DNA of 64,000 bases from Mycobacterium paragordonae (GCF_003614435.1 NZ_CP025546.1:3348001-3412000); one strand, 5' to 3'. Shown: positions 1 to 8,723, counted from the first letter of the stretch. A program made the numbers and translations. The notes: generated from the letters alone by a model not told the origin.

Positions 1-298
1 GGACAATGCGTTTGACGCCGCGTGGGCTGAGGGTGCGGCGCTGACCGTCGACGAAGTCATCGCCTATGCACAGCGCGGCCGCGGCCAACGCAAACGGCCC
101 AGCAGCGGGTGGCAATCGCTGACCCCGGCCGAGCGTGATGTCGCCCGTCTGGTCTGTGAAGGGCTGGCCAACAAGGATATTGCGACGCGGCTCTTCGTCT
201 CACCGCGGACCGTCCAGGCGCACCTCACCCACGTCTACACCAAGCTGGGCATCGCTTCGCGGGTACAGCTCGTGCAGGAGGCGGCGCGTCACACCTGA
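1..298 (+). CDS. LuxR-family transcriptional regulator, C-terminal fragment
   Basis: Only the last 98 codons are inside the window; the gene starts upstream. The final 60 residues are a GerE/LuxR helix-turn-helix: LTPAERDVARLV, then GLANKDIATRLFVSPRTV (recognition helix), then HLTHVYTKLGI. The segment before it could be the end of a sensor or ATPase-type domain, as in the large LuxR regulators common in mycobacteria, but too little remains to say which. It is transcribed toward the next gene with about 260 bp between, so it may be the island's activator. The DNA-binding domain is certain; the regulator subclass is not. Confidence 0.9.
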   Translation, partial: DNAFDAAWAEGAALTVDEVIAYAQRGRGQRKRPSSGWQSLTPAERDVARLVCEGLANKDIATRLFVSPRTVQAHLTHVYTKLGIASRVQLVQEAARHT

Positions 299-335
299 GC
301 AGTCGGACAGGCACTGGACCGCTGCTTGCGAAGCA

Positions 336-351
336 CTGGACAACTGTCCAG
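336..351. promoter_or_regulatory. Probable TetR operator, site 1 (CTGGACA-AC-TGTCCAG)
   Basis: Perfect 7-bp inverted repeat with a 2-bp centre, in the gap between the LuxR gene and the gene at 561. Its core GACA-N2-TGTC recurs at 494-503 and at 2433-2442, the latter directly between the TetR gene and its divergent neighbour. Recurrence beside a TetR gene suggests an operator; binding is inferred. Confidence 0.5.
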
Positions 352-493
352 AACGCACCGAAACCACAGGCTGGCCGCGCACCGGTGGCATCACCGAGCC
401 GTGCCGCGAGTGCCTTCATCTCCACTTCTCACACCTGAACCGCAGGCTTCTTGCCGATTATCGGCCGGCTCGCTAGAGTCGGAAACAGAATCA

Positions 494-503
494 GACACCT
501 GTC
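494..503. promoter_or_regulatory. Probable TetR operator, site 2 (GACA-CC-TGTC)
   Basis: Second copy of the GACA-N2-TGTC palindrome, about 60 bp upstream of the start chosen for the gene at 561, a position suited to repression of that gene. See also sites at 336 and 2433. Confidence 0.5.
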
Positions 504-560
504 CATTATTTGCGGCTTTGGCTCCGCAGCCGGGACACGGATGTAGACGGAGGACCGCTG

Positions 561-1787
561 TTGACTAGCAGGTACGCTGCCCTCACCCGGTCGCAGCTCA
601 GCACGCTGGTGCCGGAGTTGCTCCTGATCGGCCAGATGATCGATCGCTCCGGAATGGCCTGGTGCATCCAGCAATTCGGCCGCGAGGAGATGCTGAAGAT
701 CGCGATCGAGGAATGGGCCGGCGCCAGCCCGATCTACACCAAGCGCATGCAGCGGGCGCTGCGCTTCGAGGGTGACGACGTCGTCACCATCTTCAAGGGC
801 CTGCAGTTGGACATCGGCGCTCCGCCGCAGTTCATGGACTTCCGCTACACGGTGCATGACCGTTGGCACGGCGAGTTTCAGCTGGACCACTGCGGTGCGC
901 TGCTGGATGTCGAGCCGATGGGCGACGACTATGTACGCGGAATGTGCCACGACATCGAGGATCCGACCTTCGACGCCACCGCACTGGCGACCAATCGCCG
1001 CGCCCAGGTGCGCCCGATCCACCGGCCGCCGCGGGTACCCACCGACCGGCACCCGCACTGCGCGTGGACGGTGATCATCGACGACTCCCATCCCGAAGTG
1101 GGCTTCATCCCGGCGCTGGAGACCATCGGCCGCACCAGGGCCGCCACCACCGAACTCGACCCCATTGACGACACCGAACCCGGCCAGGCCGACTATTCAG
1201 GCCCGCTGGTGTCCGACTTCGATTTCGGGGCATTCTCCCACTCGGCGCTGGTCCGCCTCGCCGACGAGGTCTGCCTGCAGATGCATCTGCTCTATCTGTC
1301 CTTCGCGCTTGCGGTGCACAAACGGTCCGGCGATGACGCCGCCCTCGCGCGTTCGATCGCCACCAAGCAACTCATCGGACTGGCCGGGCTGGCCGGCGAG
1401 CGCATTCACCGCGCACTGGGTCTGCCCGGGGGAGTGGAGGGTGCGCTTCGCGTGATGGAGTTGCATCCCTTGTTCAACCCCGCGGTCTACGTGGTCGCCG
1501 ACTTCGAATCCGATCGCGTACACCTGCACCTGTCACCGGCTCACGACGACCAGGCATGGCCGGCGTTGGTGTCGCCCGGGGCGGTGGCGCCCTTGCAGGC
1601 GATCGCGTCCGCGGTCGACCCGCACCTGCGTGTCGAAGTAAGCGGCACCCCCACCGACTGGACGGCGCTGGTCACTGAAAACGATTCTGCTGCAGAGGAA
1701 TTCGCTGAGGTCGCGGTAACAAAGTTCAGCGGCGGTTCGAGTTTCGTCTTCCAGCCGCGCAAGTCGTTGCCGCTGACCCCGGTTTAA
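561..1787 (+). CDS. Conserved hypothetical protein, 408 aa
   Basis: I do not recognise a named family with confidence. A region near the N-terminus has the pattern CGALLDVEPMG followed by GMCHDIEDPTFDATA; this Cys/His spacing is loosely like the L-2-amino-thiazoline-4-carboxylate hydrolase superfamily, but that is tentative. The protein is soluble, with no signal peptide or membrane segment. An upstream in-frame ATG at 510 exists, but a GGAGG ribosome site at 549-553 sits 7 bases before a TTG at 561, and the operator-like palindrome at 494-503 would lie in its promoter, so I prefer 561. It lies between a LuxR tail and a convergent TetR gene, and two palindromes upstream match the one in the TetR control region, so it is probably a member of that regulon. 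Confidence 0.7.
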   Translation: MTSRYAALTRSQLSTLVPELLLIGQMIDRSGMAWCIQQFGREEMLKIAIEEWAGASPIYTKRMQRALRFEGDDVVTIFKGLQLDIGAPPQFMDFRYTVHDRWHGEFQLDHCGALLDVEPMGDDYVRGMCHDIEDPTFDATALATNRRAQVRPIHRPPRVPTDRHPHCAWTVIIDDSHPEVGFIPALETIGRTRAATTELDPIDDTEPGQADYSGPLVSDFDFGAFSHSALVRLADEVCLQMHLLYLSFALAVHKRSGDDAALARSIATKQLIGLAGLAGERIHRALGLPGGVEGALRVMELHPLFNPAVYVVADFESDRVHLHLSPAHDDQAWPALVSPGAVAPLQAIASAVDPHLRVEVSGTPTDWTALVTENDSAAEEFAEVAVTKFSGGSSFVFQPRKSLPLTPV

Positions 1788-1807
1788 CTGTCCCGGCCCA
1801 GCGCAAT

Positions 1808-2398
1808 TCAGGCGACCGAGGCGCCCAGTATCAGGTTGACCGCCTCGTCGAGCTGGCCGGCGATCTCCTGGTAGGTGAGAAAGCGGGCCGTCATCAGGGC
1901 TCCGGCGAACGTCATCTGCAGGGTTGACTTGACCGCCCGCGGCCAGCCCGGGCCGAGCGCGGCGCCGATCCGCCGGGCCACCTCTTCGGCGATTTCCACG
2001 CGCAACGGGACGATGGCGGGGTCATCGGCCATCAATGCCGCTCCGCATCCGGCGGTGAGTTCCGGCTCGTCGGCGACCACCAGGGCCATGTCGCGCATGG
2101 TGGCGCTGACCCGGGTCTTGGTGGTGTCGTTCACGTCGGTATGCAGCGGCAGTTCCCGGAGCAACCGTAGGTAAACCGCGGCCACCAGAGCACTTTTGGA
2201 CGAGAAATAGGTATAGGCGCTGGCGGGTGACACTCCGGCGCGTTGTGCCACCGCACGCATCGTCAGGTTGGCGTACGACGACTCGCGCAGTTCCTCCAGC
2301 CCGGCGTCAAGTACCTTGCGGATCGTCTGTCCCGGGCGCCGGTCAGACCGTCGCGGGGTTACCGCACCGGTCGTTGGCGAAGCCACTTCTCTGGGCAC
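1808..2398 (-). CDS. TetR/AcrR-family transcriptional regulator
   Basis: 196 aa, normal for TetR. Residues 45-68 form the helix-turn-helix (LTMRAVAQRAGVSPASAYTYF, ending in the usual Y-x-Y-F-x-S-K-x-L). The C-terminal two-thirds is the variable ligand-binding and dimer domain, so the inducer cannot be read. The gene is divergent from a methyltransferase, and the 60-bp gap holds a GACAACTGTC palindrome that recurs twice upstream of the gene at 561. Autoregulation plus control of both neighbours is the simplest reading. The effector may be an acyl-CoA intermediate of the catabolic genes downstream, by analogy with other mycobacterial TetR regulators; that part is inference. Confidence 0.92.
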   Translation of the reverse strand: MPREVASPTTGAVTPRRSDRRPGQTIRKVLDAGLEELRESSYANLTMRAVAQRAGVSPASAYTYFSSKSALVAAVYLRLLRELPLHTDVNDTTKTRVSATMRDMALVVADEPELTAGCGAALMADDPAIVPLRVEIAEEVARRIGAALGPGWPRAVKSTLQMTFAGALMTARFLTYQEIAGQLDEAVNLILGASVA

Positions 2399-2432
2399 CG
2401 GTTCAGTCTAGGAAACCGTGGGCGCCGATGTA

Positions 2433-2442
2433 GACAACTGTC
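2433..2442. promoter_or_regulatory. Probable TetR operator, site 3 (GACA-AC-TGTC)
   Basis: The palindrome lies between the divergent TetR gene (start 2398) and the methyltransferase (start 2459). One flank extends the match with site 1 (TGTCCAG on the right arm). The position would block both promoters at once. Confidence 0.55.
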
Positions 2443-2458
2443 CAGAAATAATGTGGTC

Positions 2459-3052
2459 ATGACCACCGCCGCCGGGTCTGCGGCCAGTAGCCTTGGGCCT
2501 GTGAGCGAGCACGACCGGCGCCGGTGGGACGAGCGCTACGCGCGGTCGCGGCCGTTGGCGGTCGATTCCGTGCCACCGCCGAACTTCCTGGAACCGTTCA
2601 CCGACCTGATTCCCACCCAGGGCCGCGCACTCGACGTCGCCTGCGGCCAGGGACTCGGCTCGGTGTGGCTGGCACAGCATGGGTTGGACGTGTGGGGTGT
2701 GGACATTTCGGGCGTGGCGATCGCGCAGGCAAGGGAATTGGCCCAGGGCTACGGCGTTCACGAACGCTGCCGGTTCGACGTCGGGGACCTCGACGACGGA
2801 CTGCCGGCCGGACCGCCGGTCGACGTGCTGCTGTGCAACAACTTTCGGGATCCTCGACTTCATCAGGCGCTGGTCGAGCGGCTGGCTCCCGGCGGGCTGC
2901 TCGCGATCCGCACCCTCAGTGAGGTGGGTGCCGGACCCGGACCGTTCCGGGCCGCAGCGGGCGAACTGTCGTCGGCATTCGGTGGACTCGAGCCGGTCGC
3001 GGCCGGCGAGGCCGACGGCCACGCGTGGTTGCTGGCGCGTGCCCTGAGGTAG
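2459..3052 (+). CDS. Class I SAM-dependent methyltransferase
   Basis: 197 aa from ATG 2459; a GTG at 2501 (giving VSEHDRRRWDERY) is a plausible alternative start, since homologues often begin near this EHDRRRWDERY motif. Motif I for S-adenosylmethionine is at residues 57-68 (ALDVACGQGLGS), with the acidic ribose-binding end of strand 2 at 81-84 (VDIS). The fold is a single Rossmann-like domain. The substrate is unknown. The gene is divergent from the TetR gene and shares its operator region, so it is probably repressed by it. Confidence 0.85.
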   Translation: MTTAAGSAASSLGPVSEHDRRRWDERYARSRPLAVDSVPPPNFLEPFTDLIPTQGRALDVACGQGLGSVWLAQHGLDVWGVDISGVAIAQARELAQGYGVHERCRFDVGDLDDGLPAGPPVDVLLCNNFRDPRLHQALVERLAPGGLLAIRTLSEVGAGPGPFRAAAGELSSAFGGLEPVAAGEADGHAWLLARALR

Positions 3053-3096
3053 CGTCGGCACCGATCGAGTTGCCGTCCCGTTGAAGTGAGGTAGCT

Positions 3097-3189
3097 GTGT
3101 CCGAACTCTCTCCCGCCTGCCGGACGAATGAACAAATCGACGGCGGCACAAGCGAAATCATGAAGGAAATCATCAGCCGATCACTGTAG
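3097..3189 (+). pseudogene. Remnant of an acyl-CoA dehydrogenase (fadE) 3' end
   Basis: A 30-codon open frame ends with QIDGGTSEIMKEIISRSL and a stop. That is the standard last helix of many acyl-CoA dehydrogenases (usually R-I-Y-G-G-T-x-E-I-M-K-x-I-I-x-R-S-L), where the GGT(S/N)E residues contact FAD. The ten codons before it do not resemble the family. The upstream frame is closed by TGA at 3082, so no full gene is present. A GTG with a weak ribosome site (TGAGG) begins the open frame, so a short peptide could still be made, but I read this as the scar of a deleted fadE that once belonged to the catabolic island. Confidence 0.6.
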
Positions 3190-3220
3190 CCGGCACCTCC
3201 TGTCGGGTAGTGTCACCATC

Positions 3221-4054
3221 ATGGAGCGGCGCGTCCTGGAAGCGGTCATCTACGAGCGCGAGCCACCGATCGCGCGCATCATCCTCAACCGGGTCGACAA
3301 GGCCAACACCAAAGACGCTGTGCTGGTTACCGAAGTCGACACGTGTCTGCGAGAAGCCGACCGCGACAAGGAGATCAAGGTCGTCATTCTCAAAGCCAAC
3401 GGCAAGGGCTTCTGTGGCGGACATGTCGCCCGCTGGGGACCCGACGAGAATCCCTACCCCGACTTCGGGAACACCTTCGAGGATCTCTACAAAGGCACTG
3501 CCGATCTTTTTCTGTGGCCGACGTTGTATCTGTGGGAGTTTCCGAAGCCGACGATCTCCCAGATCCACGGCTACTGCATGGGCGGCGGGATCTACCTCGG
3601 GCTGCTGACCGACTTCTGCGTCGCGTCCGAGGACGCGTATTTCCAGATGCCACTGGCCCAAAGCCTCGGCGAACCGGGCGGTCACACCATGATCGAGCCG
3701 TGGCTGCTGATGAACTGGCATCGCACGATGGACTGGCTGCTGCTGGCACCGACGCTGTCGGCCCAGCAGGCACTCGAGTGGGGCCTGCTCAACAAGGTGG
3801 TGCCGCGCGAGGACCTCGAGCAGACCGTCGAGGAGATGGCGCACAAGATCGCCCAAATTCCGCTGACCACGCTGATGGCGGTGAAGAACAACGTCAAGCG
3901 GGCCTGGGAGTTGATGGGTATGCGCGTGCATCTTCAGGTCAGCCACATCCTGACGAACATGGTGGGCGCGGCTTCCGACGTGCAGGCCCGTCGCGCCGAG
4001 CTCATGCAGTCCGGGATGAAGCCCCGCGACTTCGTCGAGGGCGCCGAGTCCTGA
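3221..4054 (+). CDS. Crotonase-family protein (enoyl-CoA hydratase/isomerase-like)
   Basis: 277 aa, usual length for the crotonase fold, which acts on CoA thioesters. The oxyanion-hole segments are present: GKGFCGGHV (61-69) and CMGGGIYLG (119-127). The two glutamates that catalyse water addition in classical enoyl-CoA hydratase are not: the first aligns with Tyr125, the second with Leu145. It is therefore unlikely to be an ordinary beta-oxidation hydratase; hydrolase, isomerase or C-C lyase activity is possible. It is a clear paralogue of the crotonase at 8724 (shared KRAWELMGMRVH near the C-terminus). It is convergent with the large operon, from which a strong hairpin separates it. Confidence 0.88.
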   Translation: MERRVLEAVIYEREPPIARIILNRVDKANTKDAVLVTEVDTCLREADRDKEIKVVILKANGKGFCGGHVARWGPDENPYPDFGNTFEDLYKGTADLFLWPTLYLWEFPKPTISQIHGYCMGGGIYLGLLTDFCVASEDAYFQMPLAQSLGEPGGHTMIEPWLLMNWHRTMDWLLLAPTLSAQQALEWGLLNKVVPREDLEQTVEEMAHKIAQIPLTTLMAVKNNVKRAWELMGMRVHLQVSHILTNMVGAASDVQARRAELMQSGMKPRDFVEGAES

Positions 4055-4057
4055 CGC

Positions 4058-4113
4058 GAGCAGACGCAAAATCGCCCTTTTCGTCCCGAATAGAGGCGAT
4101 TTTGCGTCTGCTC
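4058..4113. terminator. Bidirectional intrinsic-type terminator
   Basis: Perfect 19-bp inverted repeat: left arm 4058-4076, right arm 4095-4113, 18-nt loop. The arms contain GCAGACGCAAAATCGCC and its complement. It fills the gap between two convergent genes (stops at 4054 and 4118). The AAAA/TTTT inside the arms gives some weak pairing, but there is no U-run after the stem. Confidence 0.8.
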
Positions 4114-4117
4114 GGCA

Positions 4118-5809
4118 CTAGTGGTGACCCGCGATCTTGCGGCCGGCGGCATGGCGCGCGGCGACGTAGCCGAACACCATCGAGCTCGCGATGCTCGCGC
4201 CTGCTCCCGGATACGTTCGGCCCATGACCGTGGCGGTGGTGTTGCCGGTCGCATACAACCCCTCGATCACCCGGTCCTGCTGATCGAGCACCTGCGCGTA
4301 CTCGTTGGTGATCACCCCACCGCAGGTGCCCACGTCCGCGGGCAGCACCCGGGTCGCGTAGTACGGCGCCCGGTCCAGGGGCCCGACCGCGGCGTTCGGC
4401 CGGTACCCGGGATCGCCGAGACAGTCGTTGTAGGCGGACTGCCCCCGGCCGAAATCGGGGTCCAGCCCCTTGGCCGCGAACATGTTGAACCGGTGCACCG
4501 TTCGCACCAGTTCCTCTGGCGGCAGGTCGATCTGCCGGGCCAGGTCGGTCAGCGTCCCGGCCCGCTTGACGGCGCCGTTCTCGATCAATTCCGGGGGCAG
4601 GTGCTCGCGTTTGACCGGGTTGGTACCCGCCACGTAGCGCCGCACGTAGCCGTCGTCGAAGATCATCCAGCATGGCACCGCCTTGTTCGCGTACATCGCC
4701 TTGCCGACCTCGACGTACGAGTTCGACTCGTTGCAGAAGCGCCGGCCGCCGGAGTCCACGTAGATGGCCCCGGGACGCTGCCGTCCCGACCCCAGTGAGG
4801 CGGCGGCGGCGCCACCGTTGGCGATGAACACCGACGGCAGCCACCAGGCTTCGTCGAGCAGATCGGTCTTGGCGCCCAGGCGCATCGCGGTCTGCAGAAC
4901 CTCGCCGGTGTCGCCGGCGTTGGCGATCGACCACTGCCCTTCGTTGGGCTGCTCGCCGCTGTACTGCCGGCGCATCTCGGGATTGTGGCCAAAGCCTCCC
5001 GCCGCCAACAGAACTCCCTTGCGCGCCGCCACATTCTGCGCCACGCCGTCACGGACGATACGCGCACCGACCACCCGGCCGTCTTCGACGATCAGGTCGT
5101 CCATCGCGGCGTTGATCCACAGCGGTGGCTGGCCATCGCTGAGGTCGATGAGCACCTTCAGCATCTGGCCGATCAGCGACGCGCCGTTGGTCAGCAGCTG
5201 CTTCCTGGCGAGCCGGGCGGCTCTGGTGCGCGCGAACACCTTGGTGGCCACCGCGAATGCGCGCGGTGAGCGGTTGAAGTACTGCACCGACCGCAACTCG
5301 TTGGTCAGCACCACATACCCGTAGTTCTTGGCCAGCGGCGGCTGCACTTTGTCGTGCCAGGCGCCGAGTTCGGCTGCGTCGAACGGGGTTCCCTCGACGG
5401 CGCGACCAGATTCGTTGCCGCCCTTGTGGTTCGGGTAGTAGTCGCTCCATCCCGCGCAGCGGATCATCCGAACGCCTTTGCGGAGCAGGAAGTTGATCAT
5501 CTCGTAGCCGGCGGTCAGGAACATCTCCCGGCGGGCGGGGGAGGAGGCCGCCCCGATGTCGCCGACGACGTCGGCCAGATAGGCCAGACCGTCCTGGTGT
5601 GAGTCCGCGATGCCGTCCGCCCGCATCAGCGGGTTGTTGGGTAGCCAGACGATGCCGCCGGACAGCCCCGTCGAACCGCCTACCAGGGGCTGTTTTTCGA
5701 CGATCAGCGGCTGCAGGCCGGCGTCCAGTGCGGCCAGTCCCGCCGCCATGCCGCCACCGCCGCTGCCGGCGATCACCAGGTCGACCGTGCGATCCCAGTT
5801 GGTGCTCAT
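4118..5809 (-). CDS. FAD-dependent 3-ketosteroid-delta1-dehydrogenase-like oxidoreductase
   Basis: 563 aa flavoprotein of the fumarate reductase/KstD family. The N-terminal FAD Rossmann motif is at 15-20 (GSGGGG), with Glu38 closing strand 2. The C-terminal flavin-binding block reads GLYATGNTTATVMGRTYPGAG, typical of KstD-like dehydrogenases that introduce a double bond next to a ketone or thioester. The start (5809) overlaps the stop of the Rieske gene by four bases (ATGA), so the two are translationally coupled. It is the last gene of the eight-gene operon. A steroid substrate is not shown: no other steroid ring genes (kshA, hsaC) are nearby. Family call firm, substrate open. Confidence 0.88.
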   Translation of the reverse strand: MSTNWDRTVDLVIAGSGGGGMAAGLAALDAGLQPLIVEKQPLVGGSTGLSGGIVWLPNNPLMRADGIADSHQDGLAYLADVVGDIGAASSPARREMFLTAGYEMINFLLRKGVRMIRCAGWSDYYPNHKGGNESGRAVEGTPFDAAELGAWHDKVQPPLAKNYGYVVLTNELRSVQYFNRSPRAFAVATKVFARTRAARLARKQLLTNGASLIGQMLKVLIDLSDGQPPLWINAAMDDLIVEDGRVVGARIVRDGVAQNVAARKGVLLAAGGFGHNPEMRRQYSGEQPNEGQWSIANAGDTGEVLQTAMRLGAKTDLLDEAWWLPSVFIANGGAAAASLGSGRQRPGAIYVDSGGRRFCNESNSYVEVGKAMYANKAVPCWMIFDDGYVRRYVAGTNPVKREHLPPELIENGAVKRAGTLTDLARQIDLPPEELVRTVHRFNMFAAKGLDPDFGRGQSAYNDCLGDPGYRPNAAVGPLDRAPYYATRVLPADVGTCGGVITNEYAQVLDQQDRVIEGLYATGNTTATVMGRTYPGAGASIASSMVFGYVAARHAAGRKIAGHH

Positions 5810-7158
5810 CGCGCGACCTCCCGCGTCAAACCGAGATCGGCGATCGGCACGTCGATGGTGGTGTTGGTCTTCTGGATCGCCGGCACCAGCGCAGCGGAGG
5901 GCAGGCCGGCCAGGAAGCCGTCGATGACGCGCTCGAAGTTGGAGATCAGTCCCTCGATCCGGCTGGACAGGCGCATGAACTCGAATCCCTTTGAGTGCAG
6001 ACCCTTCTGCTGTCTGGGTAGGTTGGAGAAGTCCTGCGCGGGAATGGGCGGCCAGCGCGGGTCGTCGGGTGCCATCGGTTCCGGTGGAGTGGGTTTGGCG
6101 GTGATCTGGTCCGGTGGGATGCGGGTGAGCGACCAGATCTCGAACAGGGTTTCCTCCGGGCCGAGCGGACGGATCCGGTAGGAGGAGGCGCTGCTGTACT
6201 GCGGCAGCAGGAAATAGTGCGGGAAACAGAAGCCGATCGCGTCGACGATGCCGCGGCGCTGCAGATCGTTGAGGTCGGGCATGTCACAACCGCGGGCCCG
6301 GTGCCACGCGACGACGGCATCGTTGAGCGTGCTCTTCCACTCCGCCATCGCCTCGGCGGGATTGCTGGGCAGCTCGATGTTCTGCAGTCCTTCGGCGATG
6401 CGGATGTCGTTCGCGTGCGTCATGCCGGCCATGCCCTCGCCCAGGGTGCGCATGAAATACAGGCTCGTCTGGACCAGACCGGGCGGCTTGGACGTCGCGG
6501 GCTGCGATGACGGCAGCAACTGCGGATGGGTCTGCGGGACGTGATAGCCCTCCATGAAGGCCGCCGTGGCGAGCTTCCAATTGACCGGCAGACGGCACGA
6601 TTGCCACCACTCGGTGCGTAGCGACTCCACCTTCCAGGCGTCGTAGATCGTCGCGAACGGCTCGAAACAGTCACGCAGCGAGGGAGCCTCGTCATCCAGG
6701 TTGATCCAGGCGCAGCCCCCCCACAGCTCGCACCGGACCGGTACCAGCGCCAGATCCGCGGGATCCAGATTGTGCTCGTCGAAAGCGTCGGCGCGCAGCA
6801 CGAAGGTATTTTGCCCGTCGATGCCCCAGCACCAACCGTGGAAAGGGCAGACGAAAGTGCGGCGGGACCCGTTGCCCTCCACCAACTTCACGCCACGGTG
6901 GCGGCACGCGTTGTGATAGGCCCGCACCGTCTCGGCATCCAGGCGCACCACGATGATGGATTGGTCGAGAATCTCGTATTCGACGAAGTCGCCGGGTTTC
7001 GGAATCTCCTCGAGCCGGCACGCCATCTGCCACACCCGCGGCCAGAAGTTCTGCTTCTCCAGCTCGTAGAATTCCGGATCATAGTAGCGCTGCTTGGGAA
7101 TTCGGTCGGCGTCCTGCACCGCCCATGGCACCTCGAGCGGTGTCCAGTTGACGTCCAT
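5806..7158 (-). CDS. Rieske non-haem iron ring-hydroxylating oxygenase, alpha subunit
   Basis: 450 aa, the size of a full catalytic alpha subunit. The Rieske [2Fe-2S] ligands are C85-x-H87 and C104-x2-H107. The mononuclear iron site shows in FMEGYHVPQTHP with His206 and His211. The enzyme would hydroxylate or O-demethylate an aromatic or alicyclic substrate using O2 and electrons from a reductase; no reductase or small subunit is encoded nearby, so electrons must come from elsewhere. The start is ATG 7158, behind a GAGGAAA ribosome site; the frame stays open upstream but the extra residues look non-coding. It is coupled to the downstream flavoprotein by a 4-bp overlap. Confidence 0.92.
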   Translation of the reverse strand: MDVNWTPLEVPWAVQDADRIPKQRYYDPEFYELEKQNFWPRVWQMACRLEEIPKPGDFVEYEILDQSIIVVRLDAETVRAYHNACRHRGVKLVEGNGSRRTFVCPFHGWCWGIDGQNTFVLRADAFDEHNLDPADLALVPVRCELWGGCAWINLDDEAPSLRDCFEPFATIYDAWKVESLRTEWWQSCRLPVNWKLATAAFMEGYHVPQTHPQLLPSSQPATSKPPGLVQTSLYFMRTLGEGMAGMTHANDIRIAEGLQNIELPSNPAEAMAEWKSTLNDAVVAWHRARGCDMPDLNDLQRRGIVDAIGFCFPHYFLLPQYSSASSYRIRPLGPEETLFEIWSLTRIPPDQITAKPTPPEPMAPDDPRWPPIPAQDFSNLPRQQKGLHSKGFEFMRLSSRIEGLISNFERVIDGFLAGLPSAALVPAIQKTNTTIDVPIADLGLTREVAR

Positions 7159-7171
7159 GGCGTTTCCTCGT

Positions 7172-8704
7172 CTATAGAATCCGGGACATCCGTCCCTGCC
7201 AGTACTTGTCGCGGATGCGTCGCTTGTACAGCTTGCCGTTCGGGTCACGGGGAAGCTCGGCATCGAATTCGATGGTGCGCGGGCACTTGTAGGTGGCCAG
7301 ATGGCTGCGGCAGTACTCGATCAGCTCAGCCTCCAGCTCGGAGCTGGGCTGGACGCCTGCCACCGGTTGCACGACCGCCTTGACCTCTTCGCCGAACTCC
7401 TCGTTCGGCACCCCGAAGACCGCGGCGTCAACGAGTTTCGGGTGCATGATCAACAGGTTCTCCACCTCTTGCGGGTAGATGTTGACTCCACCGGAGACGA
7501 TCATGAACGTCGAGCGATCGGTGAGGTAGAGATAACCGTCCGCGTCGAGGTAACCCATGTCGCCGAGAGTGCGCCAGCCGCGGTCGTTGAACACCGACGC
7601 GGTCTTGGCGGGGTCCTTGAAATACTCGAAGTCCGGCCCGCCCTCGAAGTAGAGTTCGCCGGATTCGCCGAGGGGCAGTTCGGCGCCGTCCTCGCCGACG
7701 ACATGCACGGCGGTCATCGGAATGCCGACCGAACCCGGGTGGGCCAGCCACTCATGCGGCCCGATGGTGGTGCCCGCGAATCCTTCGGTCCCGCCGTAGT
7801 ACTCGTGGATGATGGGCCCGAACCAGTCCATCATCTGGTGCTTGACGTCGACCGGGCACGGGGCGGCGGCGTGAATCACGCACTGCAGACTGGACACGTC
7901 GTACTTGTCGCGGACCGCTTGCGGCAGTTTCAGCATCCGCACGAACATGGTCGGCACGAACTGTGCATGTGTGACGCGGTGGGTCTCGATCAGCCGCAGC
8001 ACGTTCTCGGCATCGAACTTCTCCATGATGATCGACGCCGCCCCGACACGATTGACCGCCATGGTGTAGTTGACACCGGCGGCGTGGTAGAGCGGGGCGG
8101 GGGACAGATACACATCGGACGGCTTCATCCCGTATTTGTGAATCAGCGCCATCTCCAGCACCGCCTGTGCCCAGGATCCGTTGCCGTCCAACGGCAGTGG
8201 ACGGCGTACCGCCTTCGGCCTGCCGGTGGTGCCCGACGAATACAGCATCTCCGACCCGTCGCTCGCGGGTGGCGGCGCAGCCGCCGTCGTCAGCGCGTCC
8301 TCGTAGGACCGCCAGCCCGCCAGTTCGCCGCCCACCACCAGGTGTACGCGCACCGAGGCGTTGACCTCGCGGATGCGAGCCGCCAGGGCCGCCATCGACG
8401 CGTCGACGAAGACCGCCTTCGCCTCGGAGTCGTCGATCACGTAGGCGACCTCGTCCGGCGTGAAATGGGTGTTCACTGCCGTGTAGTAGAGGCCGGAAAG
8501 CTGGCATCCCCAGGTGATCTCGAAGAACTCGGGCCGGTTCGGCAGCACCAGCGCCACACCGTCGCCGCGGCGCAGCCCAACTTCGTGCAGTGCCGCGGCG
8601 ACTCGTTGACTGCGGTCGTACAAGGCTCCGAACGAGACCACGCCGCCGGCGGTGATGAGCGCCGGCGATCGTGCGGCGGTTCTCGCGTGGTCGGCGATGT
8701 TCAC
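7172..8704 (-). CDS. Acyl-CoA synthetase (AMP-forming, FadD-like)
   Basis: 510 aa ANL-superfamily ligase. The phosphate-binding loop YSSGTTGRPKAV is at 155-166; the middle carries EYYGGTEGFAG and the hinge region TLGDMGYLDADGYLYLTDR; the catalytic lysine near the C-terminus is Lys491 (DPNGKLYKRR). It should convert a free acid to its adenylate and then to the CoA thioester, the entry step of the pathway. It lies 13 bp from the Rieske gene and 19 bp from the crotonase in the same operon. The variable acid pocket does not allow the substrate to be named. Confidence 0.93.
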   Translation of the reverse strand: MNIADHARTAARSPALITAGGVVSFGALYDRSQRVAAALHEVGLRRGDGVALVLPNRPEFFEITWGCQLSGLYYTAVNTHFTPDEVAYVIDDSEAKAVFVDASMAALAARIREVNASVRVHLVVGGELAGWRSYEDALTTAAAPPPASDGSEMLYSSGTTGRPKAVRRPLPLDGNGSWAQAVLEMALIHKYGMKPSDVYLSPAPLYHAAGVNYTMAVNRVGAASIIMEKFDAENVLRLIETHRVTHAQFVPTMFVRMLKLPQAVRDKYDVSSLQCVIHAAAPCPVDVKHQMMDWFGPIIHEYYGGTEGFAGTTIGPHEWLAHPGSVGIPMTAVHVVGEDGAELPLGESGELYFEGGPDFEYFKDPAKTASVFNDRGWRTLGDMGYLDADGYLYLTDRSTFMIVSGGVNIYPQEVENLLIMHPKLVDAAVFGVPNEEFGEEVKAVVQPVAGVQPSSELEAELIEYCRSHLATYKCPRTIEFDAELPRDPNGKLYKRRIRDKYWQGRMSRIL

Positions 8705-8723
8705 GGACGGATCTCGGGCGGGC

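Noticed and set aside
4118..5809. Naming the flavoprotein KstD and the island a steroid pathway
   Set aside because: Family resemblance is clear, but no kshA/B, hsa or mce4 genes are present and related flavoproteins act on other cyclic ketones or enoyl-CoAs.
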